Origin: Lentzea cavernae
GTDB lineage: Bacteria; Actinomycetota; Actinomycetes; Mycobacteriales; Pseudonocardiaceae
Direction of reading: 5' to 3'
DNA: 64,000 bases
Assembly: GCF_014653695.1 (NCBI RefSeq)
Contig: NZ_BNAR01000012.1
Span: 124,001 to 188,000 of the forward strand
Each line of letters opens with the position of its first letter. Position 1 is the first letter of the stretch. Made by a program: the position numbers and the translations under genes. The notes beneath the pieces were generated by a model that was not told the DNA's origin, made no database searches, and was given only the letters and a program-made list of their open reading frames with translations. Shown here in pieces: positions 8,947 to 16,398 of the stretch.

Positions 8947-9056
8947 GCTGAAACACATCGCGTGCGAGGTAACTCGTCGGGTAACTTGCGTCGTGCACGA
9001 CCTAATCGAGCGCGATGCACCACCGTCACGGTGCCCGACGAGAGAGTGAGAGACCG

Positions 9057-9857
9057 ATGCGAGTTCGCAAGGTGTTCGCGGTTCTGGGAACGCTGCTGGC
9101 TCTGGCTGCCGTTGTCCCGTCCGGCGCCGGTGCCGCGGAGGACACCGAGAAACAGGGCACCAAGAAGCCGACCGTCGTGCTCGTGCACGGCGCGTTCGCG
9201 GACGCGTCCAGCTGGAACGGTGTCGTGGAACGCCTGCAGCGCAAGGGGTTCCCGGTCGTGGCGGTGGCGAACCCGCTCAGGTCCGTCACCGGTGACGCGA
9301 ACTACCTCAAGCAGGTGCTCGCCTCGATCGAAGGCCCGATCGTCCTCGCCGGGCACTCCTACGGCGGCATGGTCCAGTCGCAGGCCGCGCTCGGCAACCC
9401 GAATGTGAAGGCGCTCGTCTACGTCGCGGCGTTCGCGCCGGAGAAGGGCGAGAGCGCTCTCGAGCTGTCGAACAAGCTGCCCGGCAGCACGCTCGGCGAC
9501 GCGGTGCGGCCCATTGCCCTCGGCGACGGCACCACCGACCTCGTGATCGCGCAGGACAAGTTCTGGCAGCAGTTCGCGGCCGACGTGTCCCGCAAGGACG
9601 CGACCCTGGCGGCGGCGACGCAGCGCCCGATCAACGACACCGCGTTGAACGAGAAGGCCGGCGAGCCCGCGTGGAAGACCGTCCCGTCGTACTTCGTGGT
9701 GGCGGGCAAGGACAAGAACATCCCGATCGCCGCGCAGAAGTGGATGGCCGAGCGCGCCCACGCCCGTGCGGTCGTCGAGGTCAAGAGCGCTTCGCACTCG
9801 GTGGCCGTGTCGCACCCGGACACCGTGGCCGACCTGATCGTGCGCGCCGCGCGCTAG
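9057..9857 (+). CDS. Secreted alpha/beta-hydrolase
   Basis: 266 residues with a Sec signal peptide (MRVRKVFAVLG, hydrophobic core, likely cleavage after SGAGAA). The mature part is an alpha/beta-hydrolase: oxyanion-region VLVHGAFADASSW, nucleophile elbow GHSYGG and a C-terminal SASHSVAVSHPD supplying the catalytic His. It resembles the short esterases near EstC and salicylate/hydroxynitrile-esterase relatives; the substrate is unknown. Start ATG 9057 follows GAGAGTGAGAG. It is codirectional with the OhrR-like gene, which might control it. A strong hairpin follows. Confidence 0.85.
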   Translation: MRVRKVFAVLGTLLALAAVVPSGAGAAEDTEKQGTKKPTVVLVHGAFADASSWNGVVERLQRKGFPVVAVANPLRSVTGDANYLKQVLASIEGPIVLAGHSYGGMVQSQAALGNPNVKALVYVAAFAPEKGESALELSNKLPGSTLGDAVRPIALGDGTTDLVIAQDKFWQQFAADVSRKDATLAAATQRPINDTALNEKAGEPAWKTVPSYFVVAGKDKNIPIAAQKWMAERAHARAVVEVKSASHSVAVSHPDTVADLIVRAAR

Positions 9858-9864
9858 TCGGAAG

Positions 9865-9906
9865 GACGAGGAAACCGGGACGCGGGCAGGGGCGTCCCGG
9901 TTTCCT
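9865..9906. terminator. Bidirectional hairpin terminator
   Basis: Perfect 16-bp inverted repeat, CGAGGAAACCGGGACG and its complement, with a 10-nt loop, between the convergent ends of the hydrolase (9857) and protease (9912) genes. No T-tract, as is common in actinomycetes. Confidence 0.8.
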
Positions 9907-9911
9907 CGCGT

Positions 9912-10709
9912 TCAGGGCTTCGCGACCTGGCAACCGGGAAGAGACAGGTTCAGCTCGGTGCCGGGGCCGAAGCAGGAGACGAGACCGTGGGTCTGCTGGC
10001 CGTAGTTGGTGCCCTTGCGGACGGTGATCTGGCCCGCGGCGTCGACCTCGCACGGGTTGTTCATCGTGCAGCGGCCGCCGCTCTCGTTGCCGGTGTTGTT
10101 GACGCCGACGACCTTGCCGCTGGCGTTGTCGATGATCGGCGAACCCGACGTGCCGCCGATCGTGTTGCACGACGGCGTGTAGCGGAGGGAGTCGAGCCAG
10201 GTCCAGCTCGCTTCCCTGACCTGGTGGACGACGTCGTCGATCTGGCAGGAGTAGATCTTCGTCCAGTAGCCGGAGACGATCCGGATCTCCGACTTGGCGG
10301 CGGGACGCGACGCCGACAGTTCGAGTGCGCGGCTGCCGTACTTCTGCTCGATCTGCCGGTAGGTCAGGTCCAGCCGGTAGAGCGCGGCGTCGGTACCGGT
10401 CATCGTCGCGTAGACGAGCGTCGAGCTCTGCAGCTTCGCGATCTGCGACCCGGAGCCGCCCAGCAGTGCGAAGGTGCGGTCCGACGGCTGGCCGACGACC
10501 ACCTGGCCCGGCTTCATCAACTCGACGCAGTGCCCGTTCGTCAGCACGAGCGCCTTGTCGGCAGGGGCCGAGGCAGGCAGCCGGACGAGCGAGCCGGAGC
10601 AGTTGCTGAGTTTCACGGTGCCGCTGAAGTCGACGGCGGCGTGTGCGGGTGCTGTGGTGACACCGAGTGCGGTGATCACGGCCAGCAGGATTCCGGCGAG
10701 TCGAGCCAT
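9912..10709 (-). CDS. Secreted trypsin-like serine protease
   Basis: 265 residues with an N-terminal signal peptide (cleavage likely after APAHA). Chymotrypsin-fold catalytic triad visible: His in LTNGHCV, Asp in GTDAALYRL, Ser in GGTSGSPI. Cysteines sit around these motifs as expected for disulfides (NCSGS, NGHC, PSCNTIGG, RCTMNNPC, LVSCFG). Extracellular proteolysis is expected; no propeptide is evident, so it may be a low-specificity or V8-like peptidase. A CGTAGTC-N4-GACTACG inverted repeat lies just upstream of the ATG. Confidence 0.9.
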   Translation of the reverse strand: MARLAGILLAVITALGVTTAPAHAAVDFSGTVKLSNCSGSLVRLPASAPADKALVLTNGHCVELMKPGQVVVGQPSDRTFALLGGSGSQIAKLQSSTLVYATMTGTDAALYRLDLTYRQIEQKYGSRALELSASRPAAKSEIRIVSGYWTKIYSCQIDDVVHQVREASWTWLDSLRYTPSCNTIGGTSGSPIIDNASGKVVGVNNTGNESGGRCTMNNPCEVDAAGQITVRKGTNYGQQTHGLVSCFGPGTELNLSLPGCQVAKP

Positions 10710-10717
10710 GTACTGAT

Positions 10718-10735
10718 CGTAGTCAATCGACTACG
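10718..10735. promoter_or_regulatory. Inverted repeat upstream of the protease gene
   Basis: CGTAGTC-AATC-GACTACG, 9 nt upstream of the protease ATG. It could be an operator or a 5'-UTR hairpin masking the start. Nothing distinguishes these. Confidence 0.4.
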
Positions 10736-10853
10736 TGTGGGAGTCGGCCGCCTGGCCGCTTGTAGTTCGATCGGGTGACGCCGCCGGGTGGTGCTAACGG
10801 GTGAAGAGGACCAATCGACGAGGTGGTCATATCGCCGCCGCCAGGGAGCCGTC

Positions 10854-11606
10854 ATGACCTACCCGCCGCCCGTCTACGCCCAGCCTGTGAGCGCTCCGCC
10901 GAAGCCGTCGAAATTCGGGGCGCTCGCGTGGACCTCGGTCATTCTCGGGATCGTCGGCGTCGTGTCCTCGTGGCTTCCGCTCCTGAACATCCTCACCTCG
11001 ATCGCCGCGTTCGTCGGGATCGTGCTCGGCGTCATCGCGTTGTTCGGCAGCCGCAAGATCCTCGCGGCCATCGGTGTCGTCGTTTGTGTTCTCGCCATCG
11101 TCTTCTCCGTGGTGGCGACGAACGCCGTGGTCGACGCCATCGACGGCAGCGTCAACGAGGGCCAGGTCGGGGCGCCCGGTGAACCCGCGAAGCAGGAGGC
11201 GCTGAAGGAGAACCCGACCTGGGGCAAGAAGTACTCGTGGGAGAACGGCCTCTCGGTCGACGTCGCCGCGCCGGTCGCCTGCACGCCGGGCCAGTTCGCG
11301 GCGCCGCAGAACATCGCCCGCGCGGTGAAGTTCGAGGTCACCATCACCAACGGGACGAGTGCCGCGTTCGAGACCGCGTTGATGTCCATGGGCTCTGATG
11401 CGCAGTTCAACGGGCAGAAGGCAGAGAAGGTGTTCGACAGCAGTGGTGGCTGCGACGGCACGCTGTTCGACTCGACGACCGTGTTGCCGGGCAAGACCTA
11501 CACGTTCCACGTCGTGTACGCGGTCGGCGCGCAGCCCGGTGAGATGCAGCTCGTGTTCGAGCCGACCTTCAACTCCGACAAGGCCGCTTTCGTCGGCCCG
11601 GCGTAA
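10854..11606 (+). CDS. DUF4190-like membrane protein with DUF4352-like extracytoplasmic domain
   Basis: 250 residues. N-terminal Pro-rich segment (MTYPPPVYAQP), then two or three hydrophobic helices (WTSVILGIVGVVSSWLPL, AFVGIVLGVIALFG, AIGVVVCVLAIVFSVV) in the DUF4190 pattern, then a ~150-residue external domain whose beta-rich pattern (KFEVTITNGTSAAFE ... VLPGKTYTFHVVYAV) resembles the DUF4352/telokin-like fold. Typical of actinobacterial surface lipoprotein-like families of unknown role. ATG 10854 is chosen because AGGGAG lies 7 nt upstream; a longer frame from 10788 has no support. Confidence 0.75.
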   Translation: MTYPPPVYAQPVSAPPKPSKFGALAWTSVILGIVGVVSSWLPLLNILTSIAAFVGIVLGVIALFGSRKILAAIGVVVCVLAIVFSVVATNAVVDAIDGSVNEGQVGAPGEPAKQEALKENPTWGKKYSWENGLSVDVAAPVACTPGQFAAPQNIARAVKFEVTITNGTSAAFETALMSMGSDAQFNGQKAEKVFDSSGGCDGTLFDSTTVLPGKTYTFHVVYAVGAQPGEMQLVFEPTFNSDKAAFVGPA

Positions 11607-11635
11607 ACCGTTCGCCCGCGGGCACGTGGACGGGC

Positions 11636-11641
11636 TACAAA
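11636..11641 (+). promoter_or_regulatory. Possible -10 (TACAAA) of a leaderless promoter for the RNA-repair operon
   Basis: TACAAA lies 7 nt before ATG 11649, without a Shine-Dalgarno. The hexamer departs from TANNNT at the last base, so this is weaker than the other leaderless candidates here. Confidence 0.25.
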
Positions 11642-11648
11642 TCGGGGC

Positions 11649-12416
11649 ATGTTGCGCAAGTACCCGCGAACGCCCCACTTGGAGGGCTCGCGCCTGCAGC
11701 CGGGCGACGAGGACCTCGACCAGGTGCCGTTCCGCGCGATCGCGGGGCGGCACCTGGTCGTCGAGGAGAAGCTCGACGGTGCCAACTCGGGCATCAGCTT
11801 CGACACCGGCGGCGTGCTGAAACTCCAGTCACGGGGCCACTTCCTGGCGGGCGGCCCGCGGGAACGGCAGTTTGCGCCGTTCAAGGCGTGGGCTGCGACC
11901 CACCAGGGCGTGCTGTGGGAGAGGCTCGGCACCCGGTACGTGCTCTACGGGGAATGGTTGTACGCCAAGCACACCGTGTTCTACGACGCGCTGCCGCACC
12001 ACTTCTGCGAGTTCGACGTACTCGACCGTTCCAGCGGCGATTTCCTGTCCACTCCGGAACGCCGCCGGCTGCTCGCGGGCACACCTGTGGTGTCCGTGCC
12101 GGTGCTGCACGAGGGACCGTTGCGCCGTCTGAAGGACCTGACAGCGCTGATAGGCCCGTCCACGTGCCGCACTCCCGACTGGCGTGACGCGCTGGCGCAG
12201 GCGGCGCGCGCGGCCGGTCAGGACCCGGAAGCCGTTGTCGCGGAGACGGATTCGGACGACGACATGGAAGGCCTCTACATCAAGGTGGAGGAGGACGGGC
12301 GCACGGTCGAGCGCTACAAGTGGGTGCGGCCGACGTTCCTCACCGCCGTGCTGGACTCGGGCAGCCACTGGCAGGACCGCCCGATCCTGCCGAACCAGGT
12401 GGTGACCCGTGTTTGA
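11649..12416 (+). CDS. ATP-dependent RNA ligase family protein (T4 Rnl2-like)
   Basis: 255-residue nucleotidyltransferase of the RNA ligase family. Motif I is EEKLDGAN with the adenylated lysine at residue 41; motif III-like VLYGEWLYAKH, motif IV EGLYIKVE and motif V RYKWVR follow in the right order. Such enzymes seal 3'-OH/5'-phosphate RNA ends through a ligase-AMP intermediate. The stop overlaps the start of the HD-kinase gene by 8 nt (12409-12416), so the two are translationally coupled: the partner would heal ends and this enzyme would seal them. The biological RNA substrate (broken tRNA is an obvious candidate) is inference. Confidence 0.85.
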   Translation: MLRKYPRTPHLEGSRLQPGDEDLDQVPFRAIAGRHLVVEEKLDGANSGISFDTGGVLKLQSRGHFLAGGPRERQFAPFKAWAATHQGVLWERLGTRYVLYGEWLYAKHTVFYDALPHHFCEFDVLDRSSGDFLSTPERRRLLAGTPVVSVPVLHEGPLRRLKDLTALIGPSTCRTPDWRDALAQAARAAGQDPEAVVAETDSDDDMEGLYIKVEEDGRTVERYKWVRPTFLTAVLDSGSHWQDRPILPNQVVTRV

Positions 12417-13542
12417 GCAACTCTGCCCCGCCGGTCCGCAGTGGACTTTGGACTGGGACGCCGTGCGCTCGGCGTTCCCGTGGGTGCGGGCGATGGAAGG
12501 CGTGCGGCAGGATCCGGTGCACCACGCCGAAGGCGACGTCGCCACGCACACCCGGATGGCCTGCGAGGCGCTGGTGTCGCTGCCCGAATGGCGCTCACGT
12601 CCCGAAGCGGACCGGGTGCGGTTGTTCGCGACGGTGTTGCTGCACGACGCCGCGAAACCGTTCCGCACCCAGATCACCGACGGCCGCGTCACCGCGCACG
12701 GCCACTCGCGCGCCGGTGACCTGCTGGCGCGCAAGCTCCTGTGGGAGATGGGCCGCCCGATCGCCTGGCGCGAGCACGTCGCCGCGCTGGTGCGGCACCA
12801 CCAGGTGCCGTTCTGGGCGCTGGAACGCCCCGACCTCGACCGCATCGCGTTCCGGGTGAGCCTGCTCGCGCGCAACGACGACCTGGCGACACTCGCCCGC
12901 GCCGACATCCTCGGCCGGATCTGCGGCGACGCGGACTCGGTGCTGGAGAACATCGCGCTGTTCGAGGAGTACTGCCGCGAACGCGACTGCCTGGACCGGC
13001 CGCGCGCCTTCCCGTCCGACCACGCCCGCTTCCAGTACTTCCGCACGCCCGGCCGCGACCCGGAGTACGCCGCCTACGACGACACCCGTGTCGAGGTGAC
13101 CGTGCTGTCCGGACTGCCGGGCGTTGGCAAGGACCACTGGATCGCCGCCCACCGGCCGGGCTGGCCGGTGGTGAGCCTCGACGCCGTCCGCTCCCGCCTC
13201 GGCATCGCACCCGACGGCGACCAGCGCGCGGTGGCCGCCGCCGCGTTCGAGGAAGCCCGAGTGCTGTTGCGGGCGGGGGAGCGGTTCGTGTGGAACGCGA
13301 CCAACATCTCCCAGCAACTCCGCGAGCGCTGCATCGGACTCGCCGCGGACTACCACGCCCGGATCACCCTGGTCGGACTCGAAGCACCGAAGAACGTGAT
13401 CCACGCTCGCAACCGCGCCCGCCCGGAACCGGTGCCGGCCGCCGTGATCGACCGGCTCGTCGGCAAGTGGGAGGCGGTCGACCCCACCGAGGCGCACGCC
13501 GTCGAACGCGTCGACACGGCACCAACCACCATGCGCACGTAG
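12409..13542 (+). CDS. HD-Pnk: HD-domain phosphoesterase fused to polynucleotide 5'-kinase
   Basis: 377 residues in two domains. Residues ~35-170 form an HD phosphohydrolase: DVATHTRM (H47), VLLHDAAKP (H79-D80), HGHSRAG and LVRHHQVPF. Residues ~228-377 are a P-loop kinase with LSGLPGVGKD (233-242), SLDAVRSRLG (catalytic Asp region) and WNATNISQQLRERC, as in T4 Pnkp-type kinases. The same architecture was biochemically defined in Runella slithyformis HD-Pnk, which removes 2',3'-phosphates and phosphorylates 5'-OH ends. GTG start inside the end of the ligase gene. Together they make a complete heal-and-seal RNA repair module. Confidence 0.88.
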   Translation: MFEQLCPAGPQWTLDWDAVRSAFPWVRAMEGVRQDPVHHAEGDVATHTRMACEALVSLPEWRSRPEADRVRLFATVLLHDAAKPFRTQITDGRVTAHGHSRAGDLLARKLLWEMGRPIAWREHVAALVRHHQVPFWALERPDLDRIAFRVSLLARNDDLATLARADILGRICGDADSVLENIALFEEYCRERDCLDRPRAFPSDHARFQYFRTPGRDPEYAAYDDTRVEVTVLSGLPGVGKDHWIAAHRPGWPVVSLDAVRSRLGIAPDGDQRAVAAAAFEEARVLLRAGERFVWNATNISQQLRERCIGLAADYHARITLVGLEAPKNVIHARNRARPEPVPAAVIDRLVGKWEAVDPTEAHAVERVDTAPTTMRT

Positions 13543-13557
13543 CCCTCCCTAGCCTTG

Positions 13558-13597
13558 GCAATGAGTGTTTTGACGACGAAGTCAAAAGACTCATTGC
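13558..13597. repeat. Dispersed stem-loop repeat, copy 1
   Basis: 17-bp arms GCAATGAGTGTTTTGAC / GTCAAAAGACTCATTGC with one mismatch and loop GACGAA, between convergent genes. Related copies are at 19656-19697, 19757-19808, 46859-46928 and 63258-63303. It is followed by GCTAAG..GCAGGTGAG, shared with the copies at 19.8 and 63.3 kb. It can serve as a terminator, but the conserved loop and flank suggest a repeat family. Confidence 0.9.
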
Positions 13598-13647
13598 TAA
13601 GACGCAGGTGAGAGCGTCCGACGGGCTGGTGGAAGGTCCGCCGGACG

Positions 13648-13687
13648 CTGATATATCGGTTGGCGAGGGCGACAGCCGATATATCAG
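13648..13687. repeat. Inverted pair of GATATATC palindromes
   Basis: CTGATATATCGG (13648-13659) and CCGATATATCAG (13676-13687) face each other across 16 nt, making a 12-bp-arm hairpin. Each arm is itself nearly palindromic, so the site could also bind two dimers. The same motif recurs across the window. It lies 10 nt from the stop of the DUF4142 gene. Confidence 0.85.
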
Positions 13688-13697
13688 TGGGTGAGTG

Positions 13698-14927
13698 TCA
13701 GCGGCGGTGTTCGCCGTGGTGGCCGACGGCTCGGACGAGCCACAGGGTGCCCGCGCCGGCCACGACGAGGACGGCGATGCCGGTCAGCAGGCCGACGCTC
13801 GGGAACGAGTCGTCGGTCTGGGACGTCGGGCTGCCGCCGGGCTTCGACTGCGCGATGGCCGGGACGTCGGTCATCTGCAGCGAGTTCGCCTTCACGAGGC
13901 CGGTGCCCTCCAGCAGGAGCATGTGCTTGAGCAGAAGTGTCAGGGCGGTCTGCGCGGCGATGCGCGCGGGCACGCTCTTGGTCGTCGCGCGGGCGTGGGC
14001 GACCTGGGTGATGAGCGAGCCGTCGGCGGCGCGCGACAGGTTCGCGTACATGGTGTCGAGCTCCTCGCCCGAGCTCGACGAGATGGCGTTCGCCCACGAC
14101 TTCTGCTCCGTCGTCGGTTCGGCCGGGAGGTCCACGCCGATCTGCCGGGCGGCCTCCGTGACCGCCTGGGTCAGCTGCGTGTGCTCGGCGGCGAGCTGAC
14201 CCGCGACCTTGCGGACCTTCGCGTCCCGGGCCCGGTCCGAGCTCTCGCGGCTGACCGGTTTCTGCCACAGCGAATGCTGGGTGAGCAGGACGAGCAATTC
14301 GCGATCCGACGGATCGACGTTCTGGCCCAGAACACGGACCGCGTTCAGCTGAGCCTTTGCGGTCACCAATTCGAGTGCGGACGGATCGACCTTGCCGGTG
14401 TTCTCCAGCACCGTCATTGTACGAATCAGCGTCTGCACCGTCTGGTGGGCGAGTGTGCGAATTGTGGTGTTCTGCGTTGTCGCGCGCGTTTGCACGGCCA
14501 TTACCAACAGGCCGCCCTGCGCCTGCCGGACGATCGTCGCGTAGGCGCGGTCGTGGTTGTCGCCGCTGCGTGCCGCCATCTCGTCGATGAGTGACTGGTG
14601 TTCACCGCTGACGTCGTTCGGCATGACCACGCCGAGTTCCTGAGCGGATTTCCGGAGGTCTACGTCGAGCCGGGAATGGCCCTCGAAGATGTCTCGTCCG
14701 GCGTTGCTGATCCCCGAATTCGTCGTGCGCGTCGGAGCTTCTTTGCTCACCGGTACGAACCACGAGTTCGCCTGCCGGAGAGAAACCATGAACGAGCGGT
14801 CCGACGGCATTACTTCTGTTGATTGCGCATTGGCCGGGACGGCTCCGATGAAAGCTCCCAGAAATGCGAAGGACAAGATGGCGAACAGCGCTGCGCGCTG
14901 CCCCAGCGTGCCCAATCGGTGACGCAT
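13698..14927 (-). CDS. Secreted, C-terminally membrane-anchored protein with two DUF4142-like domains
   Basis: 409 residues: signal peptide (MRHRLGTLGQRAALFAILSF, cleavage near PANA), two tandem ~150-residue helical repeats of the DUF4142 (ferritin-like helical bundle) type, each with a pattern such as DRSFMVSLRQAN / DRELLVLLTQHS and an EHxxL motif (SGEHQSLI, AAEHTQLT), then a C-terminal hydrophobic segment (VGLLTGIAVLVVAGAGTLWLV) with a basic tail. The function of DUF4142 proteins is unknown. ATG 14927 follows GGAGGAA; a longer frame starts at 15014. Divergent from the sigma factor gene with a perfect CRP-type site between them. Confidence 0.8.
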   Translation of the reverse strand: MRHRLGTLGQRAALFAILSFAFLGAFIGAVPANAQSTEVMPSDRSFMVSLRQANSWFVPVSKEAPTRTTNSGISNAGRDIFEGHSRLDVDLRKSAQELGVVMPNDVSGEHQSLIDEMAARSGDNHDRAYATIVRQAQGGLLVMAVQTRATTQNTTIRTLAHQTVQTLIRTMTVLENTGKVDPSALELVTAKAQLNAVRVLGQNVDPSDRELLVLLTQHSLWQKPVSRESSDRARDAKVRKVAGQLAAEHTQLTQAVTEAARQIGVDLPAEPTTEQKSWANAISSSSGEELDTMYANLSRAADGSLITQVAHARATTKSVPARIAAQTALTLLLKHMLLLEGTGLVKANSLQMTDVPAIAQSKPGGSPTSQTDDSFPSVGLLTGIAVLVVAGAGTLWLVRAVGHHGEHRR

Positions 14928-15015
14928 AGTGCCCGTTCCTCCCCGCGATCGAGCTGCCTTCGAAGGTGATACGCGCAGGTGAGGCAGAGGTTCACGGGAC
15001 CAGCGAAGATGCATA

Positions 15016-15031
15016 TGTGATGTGGATCACA
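15016..15031. promoter_or_regulatory. CRP/GlxR-type operator
   Basis: TGTGATGTGGATCACA is a perfect match to the TGTGA-N6-TCACA palindrome bound by Crp/GlxR-family regulators. It sits 89 nt upstream of the DUF4142 ATG and 156 nt upstream of the sigma-factor ATG, so it could control either or both. Binding is inferred from the motif. Confidence 0.7.
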
Positions 15032-15186
15032 GACCAATCCGCGAACCATTCGACTTCAATTTACGTACCCGAGAGGTTTTCGCGTTCACGTTGTACTATC
15101 TGGTGGATTCCATGCTCGGCCACCGAGTCGCTAGGACTGCCGCCCGAAGCGAACTGTCGCCGATATCTGGGGAGGTCGTCAGCTTC

Positions 15187-15714
15187 ATGGGTGATCAGGG
15201 CAAGGTCGCACAAGCCCACCAGGACGAAGAATTGCTCGCGCTGCTCTACGGGCAGTTTCAGCGGATGCTGTTCTCGCAGGTCCTGTGCCTGACCAACTAC
15301 GACCGCCAGTGGACGGAAGACGTCGTTCAGGAGACGTTGATCAGGGCTTGGCAGAACTCCGCGAATCTCGTTCGTGAACCGGGGATGTTGCGCGGCTGGC
15401 TTTGTACTGTGGCTCGTCGCATTGTGATCGACGGATGGCGCAGCCGGCAGGCGCGCCCGCAGGAAGTCGAATTGTTGCGACCGGACATCGCCGAATCTCC
15501 GGACGACACAGAACAGACACTTTCGGTCATGGTCATTACCGATGTAGTACGCCAATTGAGTGATGAACACCGTTCAGCAATCTACGAAACGTATGTCATG
15601 GGACGCACGGTGAAGGAGGCCGCGATCGTTCTGGGAGTCCCGGAAGGAACCGTCAAGTCCCGGCTGTACAAGGCGATGCACACGATCCGCCGGGCGTTGC
15701 AGGACAGGAGCTAG
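15187..15714 (+). CDS. ECF-type RNA polymerase sigma factor
   Basis: 175 residues (from ATG 15187). Region 2 is DEELLALLYGQFQRML ... WTEDVVQETLIRAWQN; region 4 is HRSAIYETYVMGRTVKEAA ... VPEGTVKSRLYKAMHTI, the HTH that reads the -35 element. ECF sigma factors switch on small regulons when their anti-sigma factor releases them. An anti-sigma gene starts 2 nt after the stop. GGGGAGG upstream supports ATG 15187, though spacing is long; an open frame reaches back to 15022. The flanking DUF4142 gene is a plausible target. Confidence 0.92.
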   Translation: MGDQGKVAQAHQDEELLALLYGQFQRMLFSQVLCLTNYDRQWTEDVVQETLIRAWQNSANLVREPGMLRGWLCTVARRIVIDGWRSRQARPQEVELLRPDIAESPDDTEQTLSVMVITDVVRQLSDEHRSAIYETYVMGRTVKEAAIVLGVPEGTVKSRLYKAMHTIRRALQDRS

Positions 15715-15716
15715 TG

Positions 15717-16163
15717 ATGGTGACCCGTCAACCACATCACGAGCACGTGCGAGCAGGGCAAGACCACGATCAGGATCCGGAGAACGAGAACCGCACGGAC
15801 CCGGAAGGTCCGTGCGGTGATGTGGCGGCGTACGCGCTGGGGGTGCTCGACCCGGCGCAGCACGTCGGCTTCTCCCGGCACCTAGCCGGGTGCGAGGACT
15901 GCCGGCGCGACGTGGCCGACTTCGGCATGTTCGCGCCGGTGTTGCGACCGGTGCTGCGCGAGAACCCGCCCGGCGTGCGCCGGCCGTGCTCCGTCGCTCG
16001 CAGCATCCTGGTCGTGGCGGCGGGCGTCGTGGTGGCCATCGCCGCGGTGCTGTCGGTCGTGGAATCGCTGGCCTCGCACGCCGACGATGCCGTCGACGTC
16101 AGCACTCTCACGCGGGCCGCGCCCGTCCACGACGAGCGGTTTCCGCTGCTCGAACGCCTGTGA
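15717..16163 (+). CDS. Zinc-finger (zf-HC2) anti-sigma factor
   Basis: 148-residue single-pass membrane protein. The anti-sigma domain has the HxxxCxxC zinc motif (RHLAGCEDC) in the context AYALGVLDPAQHVGFSRHL; a hydrophobic helix (ILVVAAGVVVAIAAVLSVV) follows and a ~35-residue tail is outside. Such proteins hold the cognate ECF sigma inactive until a redox or envelope signal arrives. The start is ATG 15717, or GTG 15714 overlapping the sigma stop; tight coupling supports partnership. The tail is very short, so sensing may need another protein. Confidence 0.88.
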   Translation: MVTRQPHHEHVRAGQDHDQDPENENRTDPEGPCGDVAAYALGVLDPAQHVGFSRHLAGCEDCRRDVADFGMFAPVLRPVLRENPPGVRRPCSVARSILVVAAGVVVAIAAVLSVVESLASHADDAVDVSTLTRAAPVHDERFPLLERL

Positions 16164-16398
16164 GTCCTGGTGAGGGCCGGAGAGCAGGCAGGCGAGGCGC
16201 ACCCATGCGCGCATCAGCCCGGCGAAGATCATCGCTCGCTCTCACCCTCCGACTGCGAACAGCCCATAGTGCCGTTGACCGTTACCTGTGGGTAAGTTTG
16301 CCCGACCACGAAGCGCAGGTCTCTACGGTCGCCACCGAAGGAACACCGAAACCTTCGACCTGCGGTCCTCTCGGTACCGAAGGCAGGAGCGGACAGAG

